Below are positions 50,787 to 60,400 of a stretch of DNA of 64,000 nt, piece after piece. Numbering within the stretch: position 1 is the first letter of the stretch; each line of letters starts with the position of its first letter. The stretch is from assembly GCF_001428805.1 (NCBI RefSeq), contig NZ_LMIS01000001.1, positions 124,001-188,000 on the forward strand, read 5' to 3'. A model generated the notes under the pieces. It was given only the letters and a program-made list of their open reading frames with translations. It was not told the origin of the DNA and ran no database searches. Position numbers and translations under genes: made by a program. This stretch comes from Aeromicrobium sp. Root236. GTDB taxonomy: Bacteria; Actinomycetota; Actinomycetes; Propionibacteriales; Nocardioidaceae.

Positions 50787-52180
50787 AGATCCCCGTACCC
50801 GAGACCATCCCCGGAGCGCGGGACCTTGGCGCGGTCCACTTCGTCGGGATCGGCGGAGCGGGCCTGTCCGCCATCGCGCGCCTCATGGTGCAGCAGGGCA
50901 TCCGGGTCAGCGGCAGCGACGCCAACGACTCGGCGATCGTCTCCGCCCTGCGTGAGGAGGGCATCACGTGCTTCGTCGGTCACGACGCAGCACACCTCGA
51001 AGGGGTCGACACGGTCATCGCGTCGACCGCCGTACGTGAGGACAACCCGGAGATCGTCGAGGCGCAGCGTCGCGGACTCCGGCTGTGGCCGAGGTCGGCC
51101 GGCATGCGTTCGCTCATGGAGGGCCGTCGTACGGTGGCGGTCGCCGGCACGCACGGCAAGACGACCACGACCGGCATGCTGACGTGCGCCCTGATCGCCG
51201 CCGGCGCCGAGCCGTCGTTCGCGATCGGTGCCGAGGTCGCGAGTCTCGGCGCCAACGCCCGGCTCGGCCGCAGTGACCTGTTCGTGGCGGAGGCCGACGA
51301 GAGCGACGGCGCCTTCCTGCACTACGCGCCCGAGGGTGCCATCGTCACCAACGTCGACGCCGACCACCTCGACAACTACGGCACCGTCGAGGCCTACGCC
51401 GCGGCGTTCGGCGAGTTCATCGACTCCGTGGGCGGGTTCGTCGTGCTCAATGCCGACGACCCGGGCGCGCGGGCGCTGGTCGAGCCGGCGCGGGGCCGTG
51501 GGCTCGAGGTGCTGCTCGCCGGGTTCGCCGAAGACGCCGACCTGCGCGGCCGCGACCTCGTCGTCGAAGGCGCGTCCTCGACGTTCGCGGCCTCGCTCCA
51601 CGGCGTCGACCTCGGGCCCGTGCGCCTATCGGTGCCGGGTGCGCACTACGCCCAGGACGCCCTGCTCGCGCTCGGTGCAGGGCTGCTGCTCGGCGAGCAC
51701 GTCGACCTGCTCGCGGCGGGGCTGACGGCCTACACCGGAGCCAACCGCCGCATGCAGCTCCTCGGCACCGCAGGCGGCGTCCGGGTCTACGACTCGTACG
51801 CGCACCACCCGACCGAGATCCGCGCCGACCTTGCGGCGGCTCGATCGATCGCTGGTGGCGACCGGCTCGTCGTCGCCTACCAACCGCACCTCGTGAGCCG
51901 TACCCGGCTCTATGGTGCCGAGATGGGCGAGGCGCTGTCGGCTGCCGACCGGGTGTTCGTCGCCGACATCTATCTCGCCCGCGAGGACCCTGATCCGGCC
52001 GTCACCTCGGCAGTCATCGTCGACGCGGTCCGAGGCACCGAGGCGTCCCTCGGCGGACCCGTCGCCGGGCTCGCCGAGGTCGTGCTGCCCGAGCTGCGCC
52101 CCGGTGACTTGCTCCTGACCCTGGGGGCGGGTGACATCACGACAGTGGGTCCGGCCGTCCTGGCGGCACTCGGCCGATGA
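50783..52180 (+). CDS. murC: UDP-MurNAc-L-alanine ligase MurC
   Basis: Mur ligase (465 aa) adding L-alanine to UDP-MurNAc, the first stem-peptide residue. The N-terminal UDP-binding motif is FVGIGGAGLSAIARL (about residue 17), the ATP loop is AGTHGKTTTTGML (about residue 119), and EADESDGAF and YDSYAHHPTE follow. The GTG start overlaps murG by 4 nt, and the stop overlaps ftsQ by 4 nt. murB and ddl, which often flank murC elsewhere, are absent here, as in mycobacteria. Confidence 0.96.
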   Translation: MKIPVPETIPGARDLGAVHFVGIGGAGLSAIARLMVQQGIRVSGSDANDSAIVSALREEGITCFVGHDAAHLEGVDTVIASTAVREDNPEIVEAQRRGLRLWPRSAGMRSLMEGRRTVAVAGTHGKTTTTGMLTCALIAAGAEPSFAIGAEVASLGANARLGRSDLFVAEADESDGAFLHYAPEGAIVTNVDADHLDNYGTVEAYAAAFGEFIDSVGGFVVLNADDPGARALVEPARGRGLEVLLAGFAEDADLRGRDLVVEGASSTFAASLHGVDLGPVRLSVPGAHYAQDALLALGAGLLLGEHVDLLAAGLTAYTGANRRMQLLGTAGGVRVYDSYAHHPTEIRADLAAARSIAGGDRLVVAYQPHLVSRTRLYGAEMGEALSAADRVFVADIYLAREDPDPAVTSAVIVDAVRGTEASLGGPVAGLAEVVLPELRPGDLLLTLGAGDITTVGPAVLAALGR

Positions 52181-52911
52181 CCCTCACGACGGACGAGCGG
52201 TTCGAGGCCCGGGCGGCGTACGAGCGCCGTCGTCGGCTCAGGCGGGTCGCGGTCGGTGTTCTGGTGGTCGTCGTCGCGGCGACTCTCGTGTGGCTCGTGA
52301 TGTTCTCGAGCGTCGTGGCGGTGCGGCGGGTTGCGGTGGACGGCGAGACGACCCTGAGCGAGGCGCAGATCCGCCGCGTCGCCGACGTTCGCATCGGACA
52401 GCCGCTCGCTCGCGTCGACACGTCGGCGATCGAGGCTCGCGTCGCCCGGATGGACCGCATCCAGAGCGTGACGGTGTCACGTTCCTGGCTCCACACGATT
52501 CGCATCGAGGTGGTCGAGCGGACCCCCGTGGCGTGGTTGACGGTGGGCGGGGCGATCCGCGGCCTCGACCGCTACGGGATCGACTTCCGCTCGTACGACA
52601 AGCCGCCGAAGAAGCTGCTCGAGGCGGACGTGAGCGAGACCGACCCGCGGCGCCGCCAGCAGACCCTCGCGGCCGTCGCGTTCGTGGTGCAGCTCATCGA
52701 GGACGAGGACCCTGGGCTGCGCAAGCAGGTGCAGGCGATCAGCGCCGCGACCAAGGACTCGATCGAGCTCAACCTCACGCACGGGCGCACGGTGCTGTGG
52801 GGGAGCAAGGCCGACTCGACCCACAAGCTGACCGTCCTGCGGGCACTGCTGCGCATCGACGCGAAGCGCTACGACGTCAGCGCGCCGGATCAACCGACGA
52901 CGCGCCAGTAG
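52177..52911 (+). CDS. ftsQ: Cell division protein FtsQ
   Basis: Bitopic division protein (244 aa): a basic cytoplasmic N terminus (about residues 1-24), one membrane segment (about 25-45) and a periplasmic POTRA domain (VRRVAVDGETTLSEAQIRRV, in two contiguous motifs), then the FtsQ domain. It stabilises the FtsL-FtsB complex at the septum. The ATG overlaps murC by 4 nt. A spacer of 123 nt with promoter-like elements separates it from ftsZ. Confidence 0.9.
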   Translation: MTLTTDERFEARAAYERRRRLRRVAVGVLVVVVAATLVWLVMFSSVVAVRRVAVDGETTLSEAQIRRVADVRIGQPLARVDTSAIEARVARMDRIQSVTVSRSWLHTIRIEVVERTPVAWLTVGGAIRGLDRYGIDFRSYDKPPKKLLEADVSETDPRRRQQTLAAVAFVVQLIEDEDPGLRKQVQAISAATKDSIELNLTHGRTVLWGSKADSTHKLTVLRALLRIDAKRYDVSAPDQPTTRQ

Positions 52912-52972
52912 GCCCGGCGTGTCGGCCCGGCATGTCGGGTGCGCGCGCGTACCGTTTCACATGAGTCAGAGG

Positions 52973-53010
52973 TTGACATAACTATAAACCTCCACCTCAG
53001 GGTTAGAGTT
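52973..53010 (+). promoter_or_regulatory. ftsZ upstream promoter region
   Basis: This AT-rich block contains TTGACA (52973-52978), TATAAA (52983-52988) and TAGAGT (53004-53009), unlike the rest of the GC-rich window. No pair has ideal 17-bp spacing, so the exact start is unclear. TAGAGT would give a short leader of about 20 nt with GGAAGGA before the ftsZ ATG. Confidence 0.45.
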
Positions 53011-53034
53011 CCACACATTCCGGAAGGACACACG

Positions 53035-54204
53035 ATGGCGGTACAGAACTATCTCGCCGTGATCAAGGTCGTCGGCATCGGCGGAGGCGGCGTCAACGCC
53101 GTCAACCGCATGATCGAGGTGGGACTCAAGGGAGTCGAGTTCATCGCGATCAACACCGACGCCCAGGCGCTGCTGATGAGCGACGCGGACGTCAAGCTCG
53201 ACGTCGGACGCGACTCGACCCGCGGGCTCGGCGCTGGCGCCAACCCCGAGATCGGCAAGCGCGCAGCCGAGGACCACGCCGAGGAGATCGAGGCGGCCAT
53301 CAAGGGCGCCGACATGGTCTTCGTGACCGCCGGCGAGGGTGGCGGCACCGGCACGGGCGGCGCCCCGGTCGTGGCACGCATCGCCCGATCGCTCGGCGCA
53401 CTCACGATCGGCGTCGTGACGCGGCCGTTCAAGTTCGAGGGCCGCAACCGTTCGGGCCAGGCCGATGCCGGCATCCAGGCGCTGCGCGACGAGGTCGACA
53501 CCCTCATCGTGATCCCCAACGACCGCCTGCTGTCGATCAGCGACCCCAACGTCAGCCTGCTCGACTCGTTCCGCCAGGCCGACCAGGTCCTGCACCAGGG
53601 CGTCTCCGGCATCACCGACCTCATCACGACGCCCGGCCTGATCAACCTCGACTTCGCCGACGTCAAGTCGGTCATGTCAGATGCCGGCTCGGCGCTCATG
53701 GGCATCGGGTCGGCCCGTGGCGAGCACCGTGCAGCGGTCGCCGCCGAGAGCGCCGTCTCGAGCCCGTTGCTCGAGGCGTCGATCGAGGGCGCTCGCGGCG
53801 TGCTGCTGTCGATCGCCGGCGGCTCCGACCTCGGTCTGTTCGAGATCAACGAGGCTGCCGGTCTCGTCGCCGACGCGGTGCACCCCGATGCCAACATCAT
53901 CTTCGGCGCCGTGATCGACGACGCCCTCGGTGACGAGGTACGCGTGACGGTCATCGCTGCAGGCTTCGACGGTGGCGAGCCGATGCTGCGCGACGCCACC
54001 AAGCCGGCGCTGCTCAAGGAGACCAAGCCTGAGCCGGCCAGCACCGTCGCGACGCCGCCGACCGCGCAGAGCTTCCTCGACCCCGACCCCTACCTCGACG
54101 GGCCCAAGGCTCCCGAGGACGGTGCCGGCAATGTCACGGTCCCGCCGGACCCCGTACCCACCGACTACGGCGACGACCTCGACGTGCCCGACTTCCTCCG
54201 CTGA
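53035..54204 (+). CDS. ftsZ: Cell division protein FtsZ
   Basis: Tubulin-like GTPase (389 aa) that forms the Z-ring. The N-terminal [17 protein letters not shown], the GTP-binding signature [13 protein letters not shown] (about residue 102) and NVDFADVK-type T7 loop (here [10 protein letters not shown]) are present. A flexible acidic and Pro-rich linker leads to the conserved tail DLDVPDFLR, which binds SepF and FtsW. ATG 53035 has GGAAGGA about 7 nt upstream; the longer frame crosses the promoter region. pgeF follows without a gap. Confidence 0.98.
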   Translation: MAVQNYLAVIKVVGIGGGGVNAVNRMIEVGLKGVEFIAINTDAQALLMSDADVKLDVGRDSTRGLGAGANPEIGKRAAEDHAEEIEAAIKGADMVFVTAGEGGGTGTGGAPVVARIARSLGALTIGVVTRPFKFEGRNRSGQADAGIQALRDEVDTLIVIPNDRLLSISDPNVSLLDSFRQADQVLHQGVSGITDLITTPGLINLDFADVKSVMSDAGSALMGIGSARGEHRAAVAAESAVSSPLLEASIEGARGVLLSIAGGSDLGLFEINEAAGLVADAVHPDANIIFGAVIDDALGDEVRVTVIAAGFDGGEPMLRDATKPALLKETKPEPASTVATPPTAQSFLDPDPYLDGPKAPEDGAGNVTVPPDPVPTDYGDDLDVPDFLR

Positions 54205-54205
54205 G

Positions 54206-54928
54206 TTGCTCTGGTACGCCGGAGAGCTCGGGCCGGTCGCGTTCGCCTTCACCGACCGCCTCGGCGGTTCGAGTGACGGCCCGTGGGCCGCGCTCAACCT
54301 CGGGACGTCCAACGGCGATGATCCCGAGCGGGTGGCCGACAACCTCGAACGGCTGAGGGTCGAGCTCGGCGTCGACCGGCTCGCCCGGATGACCCAGGTC
54401 CACGGTGCCGACGCGGTGTGGGTCGATGACGTCGGCGACAGCGAGGTGCCTGTCGCCGACGCCCTGCTGACCGGTGCCCCGGGCGTGGGTGTGCTCGTCC
54501 GGGTCGCCGACTGCACACCGATCGTCCTGGCCGCTCCTCACGAGTCGCTGGCCGGTGTCGTGCACAGCGGGCGCGAGGGGCTCGTCAAGGGTGTCGTCGA
54601 GGCGGCGGTCGGGGCGCTGCGAGCCCGGGGCGCCACGGCGATCGAGGCGTGGGTCGGGCCCCGGGCGTGTGGGCGCTGCTACGAGCTCCCGGAGGAGATG
54701 GCCGACGCGGTCGCCGCCGTCGTGCCCGAGGCGCGTTCGACGACCTCCTGGGGCACCCCGGCAGTGGATGTCGGCGCCGGCGTCGTCGCACAGCTGGAGG
54801 CGCTCGACGTCGCGGTCACCGACCTCGGAGCACAGGAGTGCACGATCGAGGACGAGCGGTGGTACTCCTACCGTCGGCAGGGGCAGGACTCCGGCCGGTT
54901 CGGAGCGGTTGCAATGATCAAGGCATGA
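54206..54928 (+). CDS. pgeF: Peptidoglycan editing factor PgeF (laccase-domain, YfiH family)
   Basis: Purine nucleoside phosphorylase/laccase-like fold protein (240 aa). The E. coli homologue YfiH is a dipeptide amidase that removes wrong residues from UDP-MurNAc. The metal-site residues are visible in TQVHGADAV (His), RVADCTPIVL (Cys) and VVHSGREGL (His). The usual HAGWRG reads HSGREG, a variant. No ATG or GTG lies near the ftsZ stop; TTG 54206 is the best start. The position right after ftsZ is typical for actinobacteria. The stop overlaps yggS by 4 nt. Confidence 0.9.
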   Translation: MLWYAGELGPVAFAFTDRLGGSSDGPWAALNLGTSNGDDPERVADNLERLRVELGVDRLARMTQVHGADAVWVDDVGDSEVPVADALLTGAPGVGVLVRVADCTPIVLAAPHESLAGVVHSGREGLVKGVVEAAVGALRARGATAIEAWVGPRACGRCYELPEEMADAVAAVVPEARSTTSWGTPAVDVGAGVVAQLEALDVAVTDLGAQECTIEDERWYSYRRQGQDSGRFGAVAMIKA

Positions 54929-55617
54929 GCAGATTCGATGAGCTGCGCGACGGTCTTGCCGGCACCGAGCAGCGCATCGTCGATGCCTGCGCAACAGCCG
55001 GCCGTGACCGTGACGAGATCACACTGATCGTCGTCACCAAGACCTATCCGGCCTCCGACGTCGAGCTGCTGGCCGAGCTCGGCGTGCAGGACGTGGGGGA
55101 GAACCGTCACCCCGAGGCCGGCGACAAGGCAGCCGAGGTCGAGGCCGCCGTGCGTTGGCACTTTCTCGGCGGGTTGCAGACCAACAAGGCGGGAGCCGTC
55201 GCGCGCTACGCCGCCATGGTGCACAGCGTCGACCGGGTCAAGCTCGTCAACGCGCTGTCGCGTGGCGCGGAGGCTGCCGGGCGTACGCTCCCGTGTCTCG
55301 TGCAGGTCGACTTCGACGCGACCAACCCGGGGCGGTCGGGAGTCGTGCCGTCGGGCATACCTGAGCTGGCCGACGCGATCGCCGCCTCCGACCACCTGAC
55401 CCTCGGGGGACTCATGACGGTCGCGCCCCTCGGCGAGGACCCGGCACCCCACTTCGACCACCTCCAGCGCCTGTCGCAGGAGCTCCGCAACGACCACCCG
55501 GACGCCGCCATCGTGTCCGCGGGGATGAGTGGTGACTTCGAGGCGGCGATCGCCGCCGGCGCGACACACCTGCGCATCGGGCGTTCGGTGCTCGGTGAGC
55601 GTCCACCTGCGGGGTAA
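54925..55617 (+). CDS. yggS: YggS-family PLP-binding protein (PLP homeostasis)
   Basis: Single-domain alanine-racemase-fold protein (230 aa) that binds pyridoxal phosphate and balances vitamin B6 and amino-acid pools; it has no known enzyme activity. The PLP lysine lies in LIVVTKTYPA (about residue 37), and GENRHPEA and VSAGMSGDFEAAIA are family landmarks. ATG 54925 overlaps pgeF by 4 nt. Its stop codon is part of the TAATCT box that may serve sepF. Confidence 0.9.
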   Translation: MSRFDELRDGLAGTEQRIVDACATAGRDRDEITLIVVTKTYPASDVELLAELGVQDVGENRHPEAGDKAAEVEAAVRWHFLGGLQTNKAGAVARYAAMVHSVDRVKLVNALSRGAEAAGRTLPCLVQVDFDATNPGRSGVVPSGIPELADAIAASDHLTLGGLMTVAPLGEDPAPHFDHLQRLSQELRNDHPDAAIVSAGMSGDFEAAIAAGATHLRIGRSVLGERPPAG

Positions 55618-55620
55618 TCT
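55615..55620 (+). promoter_or_regulatory. Possible -10 box TAATCT for sepF
   Basis: TAATCT includes the yggS stop codon. It would start transcription near 55627, about 31 nt before the sepF ATG. Confidence 0.35.
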
Positions 55621-55657
55621 CAGTGATGTCATTTCCGATCGCACACACGGAGTTCTC

Positions 55658-56140
55658 ATGGCTGGCGCAATGCGGAAGGTCGGCGAGTATCTCGGCCTCG
55701 TGGAACAAGCTGACTTCGACGACGAGTTCGAGGATGACATCGACGACCCCGCACCCGTGAGCCGGCAGCCTGCTGTCGTGCGCCCGGCGCCGGTCTCGAG
55801 CATCGACGACCACCGCCGTCCCGAGCGTCGCCCGGAGCGCCGCGCGTCGCAGGCCTCCGATCTCGCACGCATCGAGACCGTGACCCCGCGGACGTACAAC
55901 GACGCCCGCACGGTCGGCGAGCACTACCGCTCTGGCGTGCCGGTCATCATGAACCTCTCCGAGATCGACGACGACGATGCCAAGCGCCTCGTCGACTTCG
56001 CCGCCGGCCTGGTGTTCGCCGTGCACGGCTCGATCAACCGTGTCACCGCCAAGGTCTTCCTCCTGTCGCCCGAGAACATCACGGTGACGGACGAGGACAA
56101 GCAGCGCATCGCTGCCGGCGGCTTCTACAACCAGAGCTGA
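55658..56140 (+). CDS. sepF: Cell division protein SepF
   Basis: FtsZ-binding membrane tether (160 aa), the main Z-ring anchor in actinobacteria, which lack FtsA. An N-terminal amphipathic helix (MAGAMRKVGEYLGL) binds the membrane. A disordered, charged linker (about residues 18-80) and the C-terminal SepF domain (PVIMNLSEIDDDDAKRLVDF and GLVFAVHGSINRV) follow. ATG 55658 has GGAG 6 nt upstream. yggT starts 3 nt after its stop. Confidence 0.94.
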   Translation: MAGAMRKVGEYLGLVEQADFDDEFEDDIDDPAPVSRQPAVVRPAPVSSIDDHRRPERRPERRASQASDLARIETVTPRTYNDARTVGEHYRSGVPVIMNLSEIDDDDAKRLVDFAAGLVFAVHGSINRVTAKVFLLSPENITVTDEDKQRIAAGGFYNQS

Positions 56141-56143
56141 CGT

Positions 56144-56437
56144 ATGAGACCTGTTGGCGAGATCCTCAGTCTTCTCCTGTGGATCGCCTTCATCGTGCTG
56201 ATCGCGCGTTTCGTCCTGGACTGGGTGCAGATGCTGGCTCGGCACTGGCGGCCGCGGGGCCTGGTGCTGGTCTTCTGCGAGGGTCTCTACTCGATCACGG
56301 ACCCCCCGCTGCGCGCTGTGCGACGCCTGATCCCGCCGTTGCGGCTCGGTGCCGTGATGCTCGACCTGTCGCCGATGGTGCTGATCGTCGGCATCTACAT
56401 CCTTCAGAAGATCGTCGCAGCGGTCTTCCTCGGCTGA
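56144..56437 (+). CDS. yggT: YggT/YlmG family membrane protein
   Basis: A 97-residue integral membrane protein with two hydrophobic segments (about residues 5-32 and 72-95) around the family motif SITDPPLRAVRRLIPP. YggT/YlmG proteins are regularly encoded between sepF and divIVA and affect osmotic tolerance or nucleoid organisation; the mechanism is unknown. The gene starts 3 nt after sepF and is probably part of the same transcript. Confidence 0.9.
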   Translation: MRPVGEILSLLLWIAFIVLIARFVLDWVQMLARHWRPRGLVLVFCEGLYSITDPPLRAVRRLIPPLRLGAVMLDLSPMVLIVGIYILQKIVAAVFLG

Positions 56438-56456
56438 CTCGCTGAGAGGTTCCCAA

Positions 56457-56539
56457 GAGTCCCGTTCGCGACCCGCTGAGTTTGGGACTCCTGTGGAGGA
56501 AGTGAACGTCGGCAGAGTACGGTGGAGGCTCAGAGTCCC
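56457..56539 (+). repeat. GAGTCCC repeats in the divIVA upstream region
   Basis: GAGTCCC occurs at 56457-56463 and 56533-56539 and inverted (GGGACTC) at 56484-56490. The first two could form a hairpin after yggT. They flank the -10 box at 56518, so a regulator binding site is possible. Confidence 0.4.
56518..56523 (+). promoter_or_regulatory. -10 box TACGGT for divIVA
   Basis: TACGGT would start transcription near 56530, leaving a leader of about 40 nt. No clear -35 is seen. The ribosome binding site GAGG is about 10 nt before the ATG. Confidence 0.45.
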
Positions 56540-56569
56540 CAGGACTAACCCCAACCCCGAGGTGTACTC

Positions 56570-57364
56570 ATGCCATTGACGCCAGAGGACGTGCGTAACA
56601 AGCGTTTTACGCCTGTCCGTCTTCGCGAGGGCTATGACATGGGCGAAGTGGATCAGTTTCTCGACGAGGTCGAGGCCGAGCTCGAGCGACTCACGGTCGA
56701 GAACGAAGAACTTCGCGCCAAGGTAGCCGCCGCATCAACCGGCGAACCGACCGGTCTCATCCCCGCAGTGCAGCCGGCGACCCCGGCTCCGCAGCCTGCG
56801 CCGACACCGGCCGTCCAAGAGCCCGTCCAGCAGTACGCGCCGCCGCCGCCGCCCGAGCCGGTCCAGCAGGCGCCCGCGCCGACGCCGGAGCCGACTCGCA
56901 GCGCCCCGTCGATGGGTGACGCGTCGTCCGCTGCCGCCCGTCTGCTGGAGATCGCGTCGTCCAACGCCGACCAGCTCATGGAGGCTGCCAAGGAAGAGGC
57001 TGACCGCATCGTCGGTGAGGCTCGCGCCAAGGCTGAGCGTCTGGTCAACGAGGCACGTGGCAAGGCTGACCGACTCGAGACCGATGCCCGCATCCGCGCG
57101 CAGAAACTCGACGACGAGACCAACGAGCGCCGCCAGCAGGCCGTCGCGACGATCGAGCGGGATCGCTACGAGATCCAGCGAGAGGTCGAGCACCTGCGGG
57201 CCTACGAGCGTGAGTACCGGGCCCGGCTCAAGAACTACTTCCAGAGCCAGCTCGACCAGCTTGCGGCCAACGAGAGCTCCAACAGCTCGCAGCCCGTCCA
57301 GGCTCCGGCAGAGGCGGGTCCCCGCCGGCTCCGGTCCCTGCTGGGCGACGACGAGAGCTTCTGA
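56570..57364 (+). CDS. divIVA: Polar growth and division protein DivIVA/Wag31
   Basis: Coiled-coil protein (264 aa) that marks curved membranes and recruits cell-wall synthesis at poles and septa. The N-terminal lipid-binding domain (FTPVRLREGYDMGEVDQFL, about residues 12-30) and a first coiled coil (about 32-55) are followed by a Pro/Gln/Ala-rich linker (about 62-108). A long second coiled coil (about 115-240) rich in KAEADRIV-type heptads comes next. It is likely phosphorylated by Ser/Thr kinases, as in mycobacteria. It has its own promoter and ends at a terminator. Confidence 0.94.
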   Translation: MPLTPEDVRNKRFTPVRLREGYDMGEVDQFLDEVEAELERLTVENEELRAKVAAASTGEPTGLIPAVQPATPAPQPAPTPAVQEPVQQYAPPPPPEPVQQAPAPTPEPTRSAPSMGDASSAAARLLEIASSNADQLMEAAKEEADRIVGEARAKAERLVNEARGKADRLETDARIRAQKLDDETNERRQQAVATIERDRYEIQREVEHLRAYEREYRARLKNYFQSQLDQLAANESSNSSQPVQAPAEAGPRRLRSLLGDDESF

Positions 57365-57379
57365 GCAGCACCTGATCCC

Positions 57380-57417
57380 ACGAAGGGCCCGTCACCGCGA
57401 GGTGACGGGCCCTTCGT
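57380..57417. terminator. Bidirectional terminator between divIVA and ileS
   Basis: A perfect 17-bp stem (ACGAAGGGCCCGTCACC with its complement) around a GCGA loop lies between the convergent genes. Confidence 0.9.
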
Positions 57418-57441
57418 CATGGCTGGACGGTTGTGCGCGCG

Positions 57442-60400
57442 TCAGGCCTTGGCGAGGGTGAAGCCGAAGCCGAGCTCCTCGTCGGTGAAGTCCGAGGCAC
57501 CGGCGGCCTCGGTGATCGAGGTGGCCAGCACCTCGTCGGCGATCAGTGCGTCGTGGGCCCGTAGCGCGTCAGCCATCTGCCCCGACGCCGTCCAGGACAG
57601 CGTGATGCGGTCGCTGATGTCGAGGCCCGACGTCTTGCGTGCCTCCTGGATGACCCGGATCGCCTCGCGGGCGAAGCCGGCGAGCCGCAGCTGGTCGTCG
57701 AGCTCGAGGTCGAGCGCGACGGTCTCGCCCTGGTCGTTGACGACCGACCAGCCCTCGCGGGGCCGCTCGGAGATGATCACGTCGTCGGGCCCGACCTCGA
57801 CCGGCGATCCGTCGAGGTCGATCGTCGCGGTGCCGGTGGCGCTCAGCGACGCGGCGAGCCCGGCCGCGTCGGCGTCGGCGATCGCAGCCGCGACCTGCGG
57901 CGTCTGCTTGCCGAACCGCTTGCCGAGGTTGCGGAAGTTGCCCTTGGCCGAGTGGTCGACGAGGTCGCCGCCGGCATCCGCCAGCGACTCCAGCGAGCCG
58001 ACGTTGAGCTCCTCGCAGACCTGGCCGCGCAGGTCTTCGCCGAGCTGCTGCCAGGCGCCTGACGCGACGAGGGCGCGGCGCAGCGGCTGGCGCGTACGAA
58101 CCTTCGCCTCCGCACGTGCGGCGCGGCCGAGCTCGGTGACTCGCCGGGCGAGGTCGACGCGGGCACCGAGGCCCTCGACGATCAGCGACTCGTCGGCGAC
58201 CGGCCAGGTGGCCAGGTGCACCGACGGCGGGGCGTCCGGCGTGACCGGCAGGATGACGTCCTGCCAGACCCGCTCGGCGATGAACGGGGTCAGCGGTGCC
58301 ATGAGGCGGGTCAGCACGTCGAGCGTCTCGTGCAGCGTGGCGAACGCGGCGGCGTCGCCGCGCCAGAACCGGCGGCGCGACCGGCGGACGTACCAGTTGG
58401 ACATGTCGTCCACGAACGTCGCGATGCGTGCGCCGGCGGCCTGCGTGTCGAATGTCTCGAGCGACGCCGTGACGTCGCGGGTGAGGGTGTGCAGCTCGGA
58501 CAGCAGCCACTGGTCGAGCACCTCGCGCTCGGCGACGGGCGGCACCTCACCGTCGGCCGGCGTCCAGCCCTCGGTGCGGGCGTAGAGCACGTGGAACGCG
58601 GCGGTGTTCCAGTAGGTCAGGAGAACCTTGCGGACGATCTCCGACAGCGCGGTGTGGCCGATGCGGCGCGGCGACCACGGCGAGCCCGAGCACGCCATGA
58701 ACCAGCGCAGCGCGTCGGCGCCGTGCTCGTCCATGAGGGGCATCGGCAGCAGGATGTTGCCGAGGTGCTTGCTCATCTTCTTGCCGTCCTCGGCAAGGAT
58801 GTGGCCGAGGCACACGACGTTCTCGTACGAGCTCTGGTCGAACACGAGCGTGCCGACCGCCATGAGGGAGTAGAACCAGCCGCGGGTCTGGTCGATCGCC
58901 TCGCAGATGTATTGCGCCGGGTAGGCCTGCTCGAACTTCTCCTTGGAGCCCTCGACGTGCGGGTAGCCCCACTGGGCGAACGGCATCGACCCGGAGTCGA
59001 ACCACGCGTCGATGACGTCGGGGACGCGGCGATAGGTGCCGGACTGGCCCTCGATCTCGAACGTCACCTCGTCGATGAACGGGCGGTGCGGGTCGAGGTC
59101 GGTCAGGTCGCGCCCGGTCAGCTCCGACAGCTCCCGCAACGAGTCGACGCAGACCAGCTTGCTGGGGTACTCGTCGTTGCGCCAGATCGGCAGGGGAGTT
59201 CCCCAGAAGCGGCTGCGTGACAGCGACCAGTCGATGTTGTTGGTGAGCCAGTCGCCGTAGCGGCCGTTCTTGATCGTCTCGGGGAACCAGTTGGTGCCGG
59301 CGTTCTCTGCGAGGAGCTTGTCCTTGATCGTCGTGGTGCGGATGTACCAGGCGGGGAGCGCGTAGTACATCAGCGGCGTGTGGCACCGCCAGCAGTGCGG
59401 GTAGGAGTGCTCGTAGGCCAGCTCGTTGAACATCAGGCCGCGCGAGGCGAGGTCGTCGGCCAGCACGCGGTCGGCGGTCTTGAAGAACTGTCCGCCGACC
59501 AGCGGCACGTCGGCCTCGAAGTGGCCGTCGGGCGTGATCGGGTTGACGACCGGCAGGTCGTACGCCTTGCAGACCGCCATGTCGTCGGCGCCGAACGCGG
59601 GGGACTGGTGCACCAGGCCGGTGCCGTCCTCGGTCGTGACGTAGTCACCCAGCACGACGAAGTGCGCCGGCGAGGGGAACTCGACGAGCTCGAAGGGCCG
59701 CTGGTACGTCCAGCGCTCCATGTCCTTGCCGTTGAACGACTCGCCGGTGGCTTCCCAGCCTTCGCCGAGTGCCTTGGCCAGCAGCGGCTCGGCGACGACG
59801 AGTGTCTCCTTGCCGTCGGTCGCCGTGACGTAGGTGACGTCGGGGTTGACCGCGACGGCCGTGTTGGACACCAGTGTCCAGGGGGTCGTGGTCCAGACGA
59901 GCATCGAGGCCTTGCCGGCCAACGGACCTGAGGTCAGCGGGAACCGTACGTAGACCGACGGGTCCGTGATGGTCTCGTAGCCCTGCGCGAGCTCGTGGTC
60001 GGACAGTGTCGTGCCGCAGCGGGGGCAGTAGGGCGCGACCCGGAAGTCCTCGGTCAGCAGGCCCTTGTCGAAGATCGTCGACAGCGCCCACCAGACGCTC
60101 TCCACGTACGACGACTCCATCGTGCGATAGGGGTTGGCCATGTCGACCCAGTAGCCCATGCGGTCCGTCATCTCCTCGAAGAGATCGACGTTGCGCACCA
60201 CGGCCTCACGGCACTTGGCGTTGAACTCGGCGATGCCGTAGGCCTCGATGTCGGGCTTGCCGTTGAAGCCCAGCTCCTTCTCGACCGCGATCTCGACGGG
60301 CAGGCCGTGGCAGTCCCAGCCGGCCTTGCGATCGACGTGATAGCCCTGCATGGTCTTGAACCGTGGGAAGACGTCCTTGAAGACGCGGGCCTCGACATGG

